Positions 1-9,165 of a stretch of DNA of 64,000 nucleotides are shown one piece after another. The position numbers and the translations under genes are program-made. The DNA comes from Geoalkalibacter halelectricus. Lineage in GTDB: Bacteria > Desulfobacterota > Desulfuromonadia > Desulfuromonadales > Geoalkalibacteraceae. Below the pieces are notes generated by a model. The model was given only the letters and a program-made list of their open reading frames with translations. It made no database searches and had not been told where the DNA came from. The first letter of the stretch is position 1. Each line of letters opens with the position of its first letter. The DNA lies in NCBI RefSeq assembly GCF_025263685.1, contig NZ_CP092109.1:2171001-2235000 (forward strand), read 5' to 3'.

Positions 1-914
1 CCTTAAGTTCATAATAATATTGCTCAAGGGCTCGCCACGCATCACTGCAAAATACCGATTTTCCGTGCTTTGCAAGAGAGACTGTCTTTCTCAATGTGAT
101 GTCACTGCCTTTAATGGTCTCCCCGCCAAGGGTTTCAATAGTAAACCCCTCGTCCCCATCTTCAAGCATCTGGTTCGCAAGAGATTCGATGCTCTGACGA
201 CCAAGGACGCACCCCTTCCGTCTGCTGTCATATTTTAGGATTATCTGTGCACTGAGGTTTTCAGCTTGTTCGAGTTGCTCGACATCCTGGTCTTCGAAAA
301 CCAGAGCCTTGATCTCGTCCATCAACTTGCCACCGATTCTTTTCCTGACGGTTGTCCTCTCAATATGATCCAAGGTTGCGTCAAATAATGTCGCATTCAG
401 ATTGATCGACCGGACGCCTTGGCTCTGGATAAGGCGAACCTTGTCAATATCGGCCCTTTTGCATAGGCTGAACTTGGAAGCGTTGGTATCGATTTTTGCT
501 GAATCTATGATGTCGTTCATGTACCGCTCGGCCTTTTTTTCGTGGAGATTAGATGAACATAAAAGGACGTGGTTGCCGGAGACCAGTGCCATAATGTCTC
601 CATCCATGAACTCACACTGATCCGGAGGAGGAATTGTAGTAATCTCAGCTGGATCTGTACCACTTGCAACGGGAACAACTGAGGCGTGCTCGCCCGGCGT
701 GTATGCTGCTATGTGCAGCAGAACACCTAGTGCATCTTGGATTTGGTGTCTCCTGCATTCAAGTACAGGATGCCCCGGAAGCACCACGCGACGCTGGGCG
801 ATTTCAGGCAGCTTGGTGTGGGCTTCAGCAAGATAATGCTCGAGGGTATTTGAAACCGGCACAAAATACTCTGCCTTGCGGTAACTTAGGGTTTTTTTCT
901 TTTCGTCTGACACG
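1..914 (-). CDS. Unrecognised protein, GTG start, C-terminus beyond the left edge
   Basis: Reading the minus strand from a GTG at 912-914 gives an uninterrupted frame of 304 codons that runs off the left edge. A strong Shine-Dalgarno, AAAGGAGG, lies 6 bases upstream of the GTG, which supports this start over any internal ATG. The protein begins MSDEKKKTLSYRKAEYFVPV and is soluble-looking, with mixed alpha/beta character, no signal peptide and no membrane segment. I recognise no catalytic motif and assign no function. It is co-oriented with the restriction-modification genes and starts about 95 bases after res ends, so it may be the last gene of that cassette. Its base composition is more AT-rich than the core genes in this window, consistent with acquired DNA. 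Real as a coding frame, unknown in function. Confidence 0.75.
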
Positions 915-1007
915 ATGCCCCTCCTTTGATGAGTTTACGAAATAACTGCGCCATGAATTACAAAAAACTTTCGTTTCTGCTTCATTTGAATGCGGGCAGT
1001 GCAAAGA

Positions 1008-3497
1008 TCAGGGATCGAACCGCAACCTTGCCACTTCGAACCCTCCGTTCTCGTAGAGTTGCCCATTTTCCTCCCGGAACATGACGAAGGACTTTTTGCC
1101 GGGATTGTAACCAACCATGAAGGCTGTGGCGTATTCCCGATGACGGGCCGATGCTTTGGCGCGGTCGTAATGTTGGATCTGTGGACCCTTGACCTCCACC
1201 AGCGCTAAGCCGTAACCGATTCGCCGGTCCTTCACGGCAACGATAAAGTCCGGGAAAAAGCCGCGCCCGTGGGACCATCCATAAAGCCCGACGGACGTCG
1301 ACTGCTGGCTCGGATTGCGGTGCCACCAGAGAACGTCCTCATCAATGTCCAGCAGTTCGGCAAAGCGGCGCTCGTCCGGGTTCAGGTCAGCGGGAAACAC
1401 CCCGTAGAGGTTACGTTTGGCCGGAGAGAGCCGCAGGTCAGACCGGACTTCCTCGGGCAGGGCCACTTCTTCGACCACAAGCTGAGCGGCCCGGCACTTG
1501 CGCACGGCCTCGACGATCAGCTTCGGGTTGCGCACTAGGATCAGGTCGAGCTGCTGCAACAACTGCTCGTCATCCTCGGGGGGATCGTAGCCGCCGTTCT
1601 CCAGGGCCTTGCGGAAACGGTCACGAAGCAGGCGGGGGAAAGAAAAACGGTCCACGTCGAATTGGAACACCAACTGCTTGGCCTTGGCAGCAATGGCTTC
1701 GGGCGAGAGAGATGCCCATTTCTCTTCATCGACAATGTCGCTGACCGCAAAGATTTCCTGGGTTCGCTGCACCACTTTGGCCCGCACCCGATCCTTGTCT
1801 CCCATCACCGTCATGAAGTCGATTTGTGCCGCAACCTGCTCCTCATAGTCGTCCGGCTGGGGCGGCATCCGCTCGGTCAGCAGGATCGCCGGTCCATCGG
1901 GCCGCCGCCGGTAGGTGTACTCGGTGCGAGCATCGTTGGCCAGAACGGATGTCAACAGGGAGTCCGTGGTCGGCTCGGGGGAAGCAAACGGGTTGTCCAG
2001 CAGCCCCTTGGCCAGGGGTGTCCAACCGGCACTTTCCAAGAACCCCTGCTGAGTCCCTGAAGAGAATGGGGCGAACAGGGAGGCCCCTCCACTACTGGGC
2101 GGATCGGGGAATTCGACCCGGCCATCTGCGAAGAGGCGCAGGGATTCGCCGTTGCGCACAATCTGGACCTCCGGCTCGTCGGCGACAAAGGTCACGACGG
2201 TCTGACTGCCGAGTTCCGCCACGTGGGTCGGCATCTGATTGATCAGATCGCCCGCGCTCAGCAGCCCCTCCTGGGCTTCGCTGTTAGCTAAAAAGACGTA
2301 GCCGTACTCCAGTTCGTCGGGCAGGTTTTTCCGGCCGTGAATCGACCGGTGGCGGCGCATGATCCGGCCGACCACCTGCACACCGAAGGAGGCATCGCGG
2401 GCACCGCGCAGCGCCGCCAGTGTCCATGCCCGGGGCGCGTCGAAACCCAGTGCCACCGCCATCTTGAAGATCAGGACTTCGACCTGGGGATCGTTCGCCA
2501 GCGCCAGCAGATCGGGGTCGGGCTCATTGGCCGTGTGCACCCTGACAGCCTGCTCGGAGAAGCCGAGTTTGCCGGTGAGGTAGTTGCGGGCCATGTCGAT
2601 GTGCTCGCCGCCGTTCGGAACTTGCACCAGCATCAAGGGCGTCAGGGCCACCCCCTCACGGGCCAAGATGTTCTTCATCTGGCGATGCATGGCGGCACAC
2701 TCGCGCAGAGCCGTGCGCTCGAAGTCTACCAGGACGGCGTCGTCAGGGTTGCGGACAATGAAGCGGGCCATCTTGACTCCCCGCTTCAACAGCCCCGCCT
2801 GCACCCCCTCGAACCGAGAAACCGATGCCCACCTTTCCTCATCGCCGACCTCGTAACCGGTCTCCCGGGCGAAGGTCTTGGCGTCGTTGTCCTTCGGGGT
2901 GGCTGTCATCATCAAGGTGTAATCGGGCCGCAGCACTTCGGAGAAGAAGCGCTTGGCCTCAGCCGCCTTCTTGAACCCATGGTGAGCTTCGTCGACCACG
3001 CAGCCAATGCGATACCCTTCTTCGCGGGCTCCGGCGATCAGCTCATCCACAGCCAGCCCGGCGTCGCCGCTGACCCGGGCCTTGCGCCCTTCCTTGTTAC
3101 TGGTGGCCACGCTCTGCCAAGTAGTGACAAATAGAGGCGCTGACCTCAGAGCGTCCAGACGGCGGTCAGTCTCAAGGGCCAACAGGGAGAGAGTCGGAGC
3201 CTGGGCGTGTAGGGTCTGCCGGGTCTGATCAACCACCCCGGCGAAGGGGGCGAACCAGAACCAGAGAATGCGCTCGTGACCGGACAAACTGGCAACAACC
3301 CGGGTGGCAATCAGGGTTTTTCCGGAGCCTGTGGGAGCCTGGAAGAGGATGGCACCGGTACTTTTGCGGATGGTATCGATGGAGGCAGCTTTCGGCGACG
3401 GGCCGAGTTGATCCATCTGGCGCTTGGCTTCAAGGAAGCGGGCCAGCAGACCATCATGGGCCTGCTGCTGGAACCGTAGCAGTTCGAGGACGGCCAT
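1008..3497 (-). CDS. res: Type III restriction-modification, restriction subunit (helicase-nuclease)
   Basis: 829 residues. An SF2 helicase core is visible: Walker A APTGSGKT near residues 54-61, the DEAH box in VVDEAHHGF near 169, MTATP near 198, and motif VI QVVGRIMRRHR near 383. A PD-(D/E)XK-type nuclease appears near the C-terminus, as PDFIV followed by LVEVKG. This is the Res arrangement: ATP-driven translocation or switching on DNA, then cleavage when paired with Mod. It is somewhat shorter than classical Res proteins (often 900 or more residues). The start ATG shares one base with the mod stop (TAATG), so the two are translationally coupled. It could be a type III-like relative rather than a canonical EcoP1I-type enzyme; the recognition site cannot be read from sequence. 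Confidence 0.88.
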   Translation of the reverse strand: MAVLELLRFQQQAHDGLLARFLEAKRQMDQLGPSPKAASIDTIRKSTGAILFQAPTGSGKTLIATRVVASLSGHERILWFWFAPFAGVVDQTRQTLHAQAPTLSLLALETDRRLDALRSAPLFVTTWQSVATSNKEGRKARVSGDAGLAVDELIAGAREEGYRIGCVVDEAHHGFKKAAEAKRFFSEVLRPDYTLMMTATPKDNDAKTFARETGYEVGDEERWASVSRFEGVQAGLLKRGVKMARFIVRNPDDAVLVDFERTALRECAAMHRQMKNILAREGVALTPLMLVQVPNGGEHIDMARNYLTGKLGFSEQAVRVHTANEPDPDLLALANDPQVEVLIFKMAVALGFDAPRAWTLAALRGARDASFGVQVVGRIMRRHRSIHGRKNLPDELEYGYVFLANSEAQEGLLSAGDLINQMPTHVAELGSQTVVTFVADEPEVQIVRNGESLRLFADGRVEFPDPPSSGGASLFAPFSSGTQQGFLESAGWTPLAKGLLDNPFASPEPTTDSLLTSVLANDARTEYTYRRRPDGPAILLTERMPPQPDDYEEQVAAQIDFMTVMGDKDRVRAKVVQRTQEIFAVSDIVDEEKWASLSPEAIAAKAKQLVFQFDVDRFSFPRLLRDRFRKALENGGYDPPEDDEQLLQQLDLILVRNPKLIVEAVRKCRAAQLVVEEVALPEEVRSDLRLSPAKRNLYGVFPADLNPDERRFAELLDIDEDVLWWHRNPSQQSTSVGLYGWSHGRGFFPDFIVAVKDRRIGYGLALVEVKGPQIQHYDRAKASARHREYATAFMVGYNPGKKSFVMFREENGQLYENGGFEVARLRFDP

Positions 3498-5143
3498 TAC
3501 TGCACCTCGTCTTTCCGGGAATGGTTTCTTCCCCTGCCGAATCGTTCGGCCAGCGTTTCGGGGATGGGGCGGGCTTCAACCCCGGGAAGCATGGCAGCCA
3601 ACCGATCCGGAGCCCAACAGTAGATGACAGCTTCGGTTTGCCAGTCGCCAAGCCGCTGCTGGACCCTCTTAACGGTTGTGTTTCTCAGGTCGGCAAGATA
3701 GCCAAGGGCATGGTCCTGCACTTCACTCCATCCCAAAGAACCCTCACTCCATGCCCTCAGGGGATGGTCATGCAGCATTTGCAGGGCGTGCCACACCTGG
3801 TCGTGTTCCAGTTGCACGTCAAGACGGTGGCGGGGCAGCAGACGAGACCGCAGGTAGGCGAAGTCGCCGCCCAGCCCCGCGACCGACTCGCCTTTGCGGT
3901 TGCTGTAGCCCTCAATCACCCGGCGGACCCGCTCGGCGCAGACGTCCCGACAGAGGTTCTTGTCGGGCTGCTCTTCCGTGGCCTCGGCGTTGGAGACGAG
4001 AATGAAACGGCGCTGGCCGCTATCCTCGGCATTAAGCTTCAGGACAGCATGAGCAGTTGTTCCGGACCCGGCGAAGAAGTCGAGAATCAAATCTCCAGGG
4101 CCAGTAGCGATTCTAAGAATGCGCTCAATCAGCCGAACCGGCTTCGGGGTCTGAAAAGCCGTCTGGGTGCCGAAGAAATTCTGAATTTCTTTTCTCGCCT
4201 CGTCCGTGTGGCCGACTTCTTCATGGGGCCACCATGTCCAAGGAACAAAGCCCTCAACTTCGGACAAGTAACGGATCACACTTGGCTGGGAATCACCACT
4301 TTTGCCAAAGTAGATTCGACCTTCCTCAAGAAGCTTCAAATACTGAGATTCAATCATCGACCAACAACGACCTTCTGGCGGTCGGTGAATGACGCCTGTT
4401 GGAGTCGTAATTTCATACATCTGATTAGGGCGATAACCTTGGGCAGTCATAGGTATTGCACGCCACCTGCCCTTCGGGTCCTTGTTCGTATTCTTGTAAA
4501 CCTTTGCCTGATCTTCCGTCGGCGGAACCAAGTTGCGGACGACTTTGAATCTCTCAGAATTAGCAGCATAAACGAGCAGATATTCATGCGCGTCGCCAAT
4601 GGTTTCGCGGTTTTCCCGCGAATAGCGTTTCTGCCAGATGCAGTTCGCGACGAAGTTCTTTTCACCGAAGACACGGTGCATAAGCATTCCCAAGGGGAAC
4701 AGCTCATTGTCGTCGATGGAAACGAAAATCACACCATCGGGGTGGAGCAGATCGCGGGCCAGCATCAGGCGCTGGGACATGAACTCCAGCCAGGTCGAGT
4801 GCCGGAAGCGATTGGTTTTGTCGAAAAAACGGTCGTTGTAGACAAAGTCCCTGTTGCCGGTGTTGTACGGCGGGTCGATGTAGATGCACTTGACCTTGCC
4901 TGAGTGGGTCATGCGCAGGTAGCGCAGAGCATCGAAGTTGTCCCCCTCGATGATCAGATTCCGGTAGGGTGAGGCCCCTTGCGACAGCTCCAGGTCCAGG
5001 TCGAGGGCAACGAAGTCATCGTTGAGGTACCGGTCGGGCTCAATCTCCTCCCGTTCCCAAACGAGTCCGTAGGCGGCTTCCCGCTCGCGGCGTTCAAGCA
5101 GGGCAATCAGTTGCTCTTTAGTCATGTGGTCGAACTTGCTCAT
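3497..5143 (-). CDS. mod: Type III DNA adenine-N6 methyltransferase (Mod)
   Basis: About 548 residues from the ATG at 5143. Motif IV DPPY (YIDPPYNTG, near residue 90) precedes the AdoMet-binding motif FFAGSGTT (near 357). That is the beta-class order typical of Mod subunits. It methylates adenine at the recognition site and supplies specificity to Res. The open frame continues upstream to 5218, but that would overlap the preceding gene. The ATG at 5143, giving MSKFDHMTKEQL, sits 7 bases after that gene's stop and has an AGGGA upstream, so I prefer it. The residues between motifs IV and I (about 100-340) form the likely target-recognition region. It overlaps res by one base. Confidence 0.92.
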   Translation of the reverse strand: MSKFDHMTKEQLIALLERREREAAYGLVWEREEIEPDRYLNDDFVALDLDLELSQGASPYRNLIIEGDNFDALRYLRMTHSGKVKCIYIDPPYNTGNRDFVYNDRFFDKTNRFRHSTWLEFMSQRLMLARDLLHPDGVIFVSIDDNELFPLGMLMHRVFGEKNFVANCIWQKRYSRENRETIGDAHEYLLVYAANSERFKVVRNLVPPTEDQAKVYKNTNKDPKGRWRAIPMTAQGYRPNQMYEITTPTGVIHRPPEGRCWSMIESQYLKLLEEGRIYFGKSGDSQPSVIRYLSEVEGFVPWTWWPHEEVGHTDEARKEIQNFFGTQTAFQTPKPVRLIERILRIATGPGDLILDFFAGSGTTAHAVLKLNAEDSGQRRFILVSNAEATEEQPDKNLCRDVCAERVRRVIEGYSNRKGESVAGLGGDFAYLRSRLLPRHRLDVQLEHDQVWHALQMLHDHPLRAWSEGSLGWSEVQDHALGYLADLRNTTVKRVQQRLGDWQTEAVIYCWAPDRLAAMLPGVEARPIPETLAERFGRGRNHSRKDEVQ

Positions 5144-5150
5144 GCTGTCC

Positions 5151-6062
5151 CTATTCTTCGTTGATGGGAGCCACGGACTGTGCTGCCCTGTCAATCTTCT
5201 GCGCCTGCCACTGGGCATAACTGGTTCGGGTGCCCTCGATCACCCAAGACTCGCGGCCGTTGGTGTTGCGAGCGGCAACAACTGTTCCGGCGGCACTGGG
5301 GCTGGAAAAAGCGACGTCCTCGGTGAACACGTAGAAATCGGGGGCGTCCGAAGGGGCCAGCTTGCCGTCAGCGACGAGCTGGTCACGCAGAGCGCGGTAG
5401 CTGTCCCATGAGGCCGTCCCTTCCCGGCGGGCCGTCGAGCCTTGCAGCACCACGAACTCAGCCCCGGCCTCAATGGCGGTGGCCTTGGCTCCAATGGTGG
5501 ACAGCACGAACCTGGGGGAGGCTTCCGCCTCGGTGCCGGGCTCTTCGCTCGGCTTCGGTTGCAGGACGCCGAATCCAAGCACGGGCAGAATCATCTGCAC
5601 CTGGTCAAGAAAAAACTCCATATCCGCCACGTCCGGCTCAGGCAGGGAGGGCGTGGGCGGCTGAGTGCCGTTGGCAAGGTGAGCGCGTCCGGCGGCGGTG
5701 GCCTTCTCGATCAGGCGACTCTCCAGGTAGCGGCCGTGTGACTTGGTCAGGTTCTCGTCCTTGCTGATGACGACAACGGTGCGCGTCCAAAATTCCTTGC
5801 TGGCGTCCTTGTCGTGGTCGATCAGGCGCTTCAGGACGCTGTCGCCCTCGCCGATGTAGACTCGGTCGCGGCTGGGACGGTCCGGGTCCGGGCCAACGAG
5901 GAGGTAGACTCCCGTGCGGCGCACCTCGTCGCGTTTGGCCAGGTCGGCAAGCTGGCTGCGTGGTGCGACGAAGAGTTTGCCGGTCCAGTTGATGATTTCG
6001 GCGGTGAGAATCCCGGTGGGTGTACCGTCCACCAGGTAAAGGCGAATCGTTCTTCCCTTCAC
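5151..6062 (-). CDS. GIY-YIG nuclease-domain protein with C-terminal DUF4357
   Basis: The N-terminal half contains a GIY-YIG-like signature: TGVYLLVGPD followed by RVYIGEG and a conserved LKRLIDH helix, then a late Glu in GRYLESRLIEKA. The C-terminal third (YRALRDQLVADGKL to the end) matches the DUF4357 pattern known from proteins near restriction-modification loci. I place the start at the GTG at 6062, after AGGGGGG, rather than at the ATG at 6119, because the extra 19 residues look like translated leader. The stop lies 7 bases before mod, so this is probably the first gene of the operon. Whether it cuts DNA, senses damage or assists restriction is not known. Confidence 0.8.
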   Translation of the reverse strand: MKGRTIRLYLVDGTPTGILTAEIINWTGKLFVAPRSQLADLAKRDEVRRTGVYLLVGPDPDRPSRDRVYIGEGDSVLKRLIDHDKDASKEFWTRTVVVISKDENLTKSHGRYLESRLIEKATAAGRAHLANGTQPPTPSLPEPDVADMEFFLDQVQMILPVLGFGVLQPKPSEEPGTEAEASPRFVLSTIGAKATAIEAGAEFVVLQGSTARREGTASWDSYRALRDQLVADGKLAPSDAPDFYVFTEDVAFSSPSAAGTVVAARNTNGRESWVIEGTRTSYAQWQAQKIDRAAQSVAPINEE

Positions 6063-6145
6063 AAGGCCCCCCTGCGCAACGTGGCAATAGAACAGACAAA
6101 AACGGAAAAATCGTAACACTTTTGAACATAAACATGAAGCAGAAA

Positions 6146-6177
6146 AGCCCCGCCTCCCGTGAGGGGGAGGCAGGGCT
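6146..6177 (-). terminator. Hairpin terminator downstream of the DUF927 gene
   Basis: A GC-rich inverted repeat (AGCCCTGCCTCCC against GGGAGGCGGGGCT with a short loop) is followed on the minus strand by TTTT. It lies after the DUF927 gene and before the GIY-YIG/mod/res genes, so it separates those transcripts. Confidence 0.65.
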
Positions 6178-6293
6178 TAGGGTGGAACTACTGGCCTTTC
6201 TCGGTGATCTGGAGGGGCTGTTACTTTCTCCCTTCCTAAAATTTGACTGGGGTTTCTGGTGTTCTGGAGTGGCGCGAGCGGACTTGAGGGTAC

Positions 6294-6326
6294 GGCATCC
6301 CCGGGCACAAAGGAGCCGGGAATGCC
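6294..6326. repeat. Imperfect inverted repeat
   Basis: Eleven-base arms GGCATCCCCGG and CCGGGAATGCC with one mismatch and an 11-base loop, directly after the DUF927 stop. No T-tract follows on either strand. It may stabilise the 3' end of the DUF927 mRNA, upstream of the stronger hairpin at 6146-6177. Confidence 0.5.
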
Positions 6327-6348
6327 TCTGGGCTCAATTGAGTTAGAA

Positions 6349-8127
6349 CTATTCGTCTTGATCTAACGGGCTCTCTGGCGCTTGCGGTGCCTGACCCTCG
6401 ATGCCGCCTCCTTCGGTTTCGTTGTCCCCAATGGTCACGATCTTGCTACGAACAGTGTAAAAACGTACCCAAGTGTCATCCATTGAGGACAGCTTCTGTT
6501 TGATTTTAAGACGCCCCGACTCGTGAGTGACCAGCAAGCCCCTGTCGCGCAGAGCCTTTGCCACAAGCATCGGCTCACATCCGCCCGTGGCCGCTTTGAG
6601 CTGATCGTCGGTGAACAGGTACGTCTTCTGCTCAGAGTTGTAAAAACCCTTACAATTACTGACCCTTGCCTGCTTGTTGCGCGTGTTTGGAAACGACCCG
6701 TGGTGATGCACGATGTACGTCTGCAACGCCATGACGGCACGATCGATGTCTGAGAAGACTTCGTTTGATGCAAGCCAAGCGTCACGGGCGAAGATGACCG
6801 CCTCCAAAATTTCTTCCCCGCTGAATGGGAGAATGCCAAAATCCACCGCAAGCTCTGCGGCCACGCGCACAAGAGCAAAGCGCCGGAGTGCGCGAACTTC
6901 CTCCGGCTGGAGACCCGGCAAGGTCAACTCATCAACGTACTGGTTGAGATAATCCGTGAGAAGCGTTCTCAAACCCTCAAGGCCATACTCTTCCAGGGCT
7001 TCGATAAGGTTTTCCAGGAACGCCGGTCCCGCCGTCCCGTAGTAGGTTGAGCAGGCCCGTTTTAACCCGTCTACAAACTCCGCAGGAGGAAGACCTTTGG
7101 TGTCGTGAAACACGTTGTCGGTGATGCTAACGTCAACAAATCTCGCAAGTTGGCCAGCCATCACCCGGCGCCCTGACGCACCTGCTTTGGAAGCGAAGCT
7201 GATCTCTCCCGAACTGAGAATCGAACACCGCCAGGATCGCTGGGCACGCAATCGGCGGCTCGAGGTCATGGACGTTCTGCCTTGACCGGCGGTCAGGTAG
7301 TAGGCGATTTGATCGATATCGTGACCGGCAAAGACGCCGATTTCGTCCATCACCAAGGTACCGTCGTTGTGGGCGGCCCCCAGTCCCTCGATCGCATTCG
7401 TCGTAAGGTTCCAGTTACGAACGTAGCTGTCTCTGGTGCTGGCAGGATCGCCCCCATTCCCGTGAACGCTCGCTGCGGCCATCAGCAGCGTGGTCTTGCC
7501 GCGAGAACTCGTACCCCAAAAGTGGAAGACCCCTCCGTCAAGCCCCAGCAAGTGCAACAGACTGCCCGTGAAGCTGGCCGAGATGGCAAAAACAAGAAGC
7601 GGATTGCCGAGAGCCTGTGCGGGCACGTTGTTCTTCCATTCTTCCAAGGTGCCCTGGGCACCCATTGATGCGACGGTCGGGCTGTTTTCTTCAGCGGCGA
7701 ACAGAATCCGTTCCCCGCTCAGGTTGCCGATAATCCTGCCCGGCAGAACGAACAAGTTCCGGCCTTCCACCCACCCCGTTGCCTTGACCAGAATGCGGCG
7801 CTCACTGACCTGTGTGCTGCGGATGAAATCAACCACATCCCCTTCGCGCCTCACGCAAATGTCGAGACCAGCGTTGACCAAAAGCTCGATCGCTGCCGTG
7901 CCGCGTCCCATCACATCTCGGGCAGGAATCTGGACCTCCTTTTGAAATCCATCGCGGTCTTTGAATGCCACGATATAAAGCCAGTCGTTGCCCGATGCTG
8001 TTCGGGCCATGGCTTTGGGACAAAGGGGAGCCCTGGTCGCCCTGACCATCTCCCCCTCTTTGTTGGCGACATAAAGCCCATCCTTTTCCAAGATGAAGTT
8101 ACTTGGATATGTTGGTGGTGTTTGCAT
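6349..8127 (-). CDS. DUF927-domain ATPase (helicase/primase-like, mobile-element type)
   Basis: 592 residues. A Walker A-like loop, GTSSRGKTT, lies near residues 205-213. A Walker B-type strand, TLVMDEIGVF, lies near 257-266. The surrounding FHFWGTSS and the SMTSSRRLRAQRSWR segment are typical of DUF927 proteins, which occur in phages, plasmids and integrated elements as replication-associated ATPases. The substrate is not established. The start ATG follows CAGGAGAATACACT, a good ribosome site. The gene stands alone: a long non-coding stretch lies upstream and a terminator downstream. No integrase or replication-initiator gene is visible nearby, so it may be the surviving part of an element that continues left of the window. 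Confidence 0.82.
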   Translation of the reverse strand: MQTPPTYPSNFILEKDGLYVANKEGEMVRATRAPLCPKAMARTASGNDWLYIVAFKDRDGFQKEVQIPARDVMGRGTAAIELLVNAGLDICVRREGDVVDFIRSTQVSERRILVKATGWVEGRNLFVLPGRIIGNLSGERILFAAEENSPTVASMGAQGTLEEWKNNVPAQALGNPLLVFAISASFTGSLLHLLGLDGGVFHFWGTSSRGKTTLLMAAASVHGNGGDPASTRDSYVRNWNLTTNAIEGLGAAHNDGTLVMDEIGVFAGHDIDQIAYYLTAGQGRTSMTSSRRLRAQRSWRCSILSSGEISFASKAGASGRRVMAGQLARFVDVSITDNVFHDTKGLPPAEFVDGLKRACSTYYGTAGPAFLENLIEALEEYGLEGLRTLLTDYLNQYVDELTLPGLQPEEVRALRRFALVRVAAELAVDFGILPFSGEEILEAVIFARDAWLASNEVFSDIDRAVMALQTYIVHHHGSFPNTRNKQARVSNCKGFYNSEQKTYLFTDDQLKAATGGCEPMLVAKALRDRGLLVTHESGRLKIKQKLSSMDDTWVRFYTVRSKIVTIGDNETEGGGIEGQAPQAPESPLDQDE

Positions 8128-8999
8128 AGTGTATTCTCCTGTATTGATGGATTGAAACGTCTGTCATGTCGCGGCCGCGATGACTGACGAGCGTTAACGC
8201 AACAAATTTGCCAAGCCTCGATACACAAATGAAAACTTGGAACCTTGCTGTCCCCCAATGCACTAAAAAAAGTGAAAATAACTGTAAGTGTCTGTTTTTA
8301 AAGAGAAGTTTCTAGGCACGCCAATCGATGCCCAAACGGGCAAGGTCTTTTCGCTATCCATCGGCTTACTCAAAAAGTTCGACTAAAAAAAATTGGGGGG
8401 ACGGTTGTTATTTTTTTTTAATCCCACATATTGACCGATCGATCTCCTGACTTCCCGGGGAGGGCTCGGCCTAACTGTGGCTAAACTGCGCCACTGATTG
8501 CTGCAAACCGGACACACTGGTCAAAGATCCCGAGGGAAATTCTTTGGTCATTCCGACAAGGCTCTGACTACATGTCACCTTGAACTTATGAACGGTGGGT
8601 TAGGTGGGCGCACTGGTGTAATCCCAGCAACCGTAGGGGATTGCTGACTTTTTGCGGGTGAAGTTGAATTGGAGTCGTTGGGGTTGTCTGCTCTGTTCGT
8701 GCGTGCGTGGAGGGCTGTGGACGTCACGGCCCTTTCCGTAAAGGGCCTTGTGGCGACCACAGCAGGGGCTATGCGCCCCGTTTGAGAACCGGGCGCATAG
8801 CCCCTGATCATACAATGGGCTTTCCCAGCCCATTCCCGGTATTTTTTCGATTTTTGCCACGACCCAACAGGTGGAATTTTCGTCGAACGGACGTTTGGGA
8901 CCACTTTCGATTTGTGCGGCTGCTTCCCGGAAGGGGAATTGCGGTTGGAAACGCGATGGGGACAAAAGACCGCGCAGGGACCACACGATCCCTGAACGC
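8128..8999. other. Long non-coding stretch between the accessory genes and tRNA-Arg
   Basis: About 870 bases without a convincing gene on either strand. It holds the leader of the DUF927 gene (roughly 8128-8260), an AT-rich patch with long A and T runs around 8380-8425, and three consecutive hairpins at 8728-8834. Open frames at 8575-8904, 8600-9001 and 8707-9036 lack ribosome sites, run through the hairpins and have low-complexity translations, so I do not call them genes. Confidence 0.6.
8728..8834. repeat. Cluster of three perfect inverted repeats
   Basis: Three hairpins in 107 bases. 8728-8747 has 8-bp arms GGCCCTTT and a 4-base loop. 8763-8806 has 16-bp perfect arms (CAGGGGCTATGCGCCC) and a 12-base loop. 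8814-8834 has 8-bp arms AATGGGCT and a 5-base loop. None is followed by a clear T-tract. Such arrays occur at replication or transfer origins and in structured RNAs; nothing here decides between these. Confidence 0.7.
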
Positions 9000-9034
9000 A
9001 AAAAAGGCCCAGCCGAAATATCAGCTAAGCCTTT
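9000..9034 (-). terminator. Terminator of tRNA-Arg
   Basis: On the minus strand AAAGGCTTAGC pairs with GCTGGGCCTTT (two G-T wobbles) and is followed by six Ts. It starts about 9 bases after the CCA end of the tRNA. Confidence 0.75.
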
Positions 9035-9042
9035 GATTTTGT

Positions 9043-9119
<77 letters not shown>

Positions 9120-9165
9120 GCAAGGAGGTTATTCTTATCGCTCAAAACCGCTCGGATGTCAAGGG

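Noticed and set aside
2337-3134. Plus-strand open frame of 265 codons opposite res
   Set aside because: Shadow of the helicase gene, with no ribosome site and no family features.
8380-8425. Remnant of an IS200/RAYT-type repeat
   Set aside because: A G-run followed by long T runs resembled the flanks of such elements, but no paired copy or transposase fragment is visible.
8575-9036. Several overlapping frames of about 110-130 codons on both strands before tRNA-Arg
   Set aside because: They run through perfect hairpins and the tRNA terminator, lack ribosome sites and look like translated non-coding DNA.
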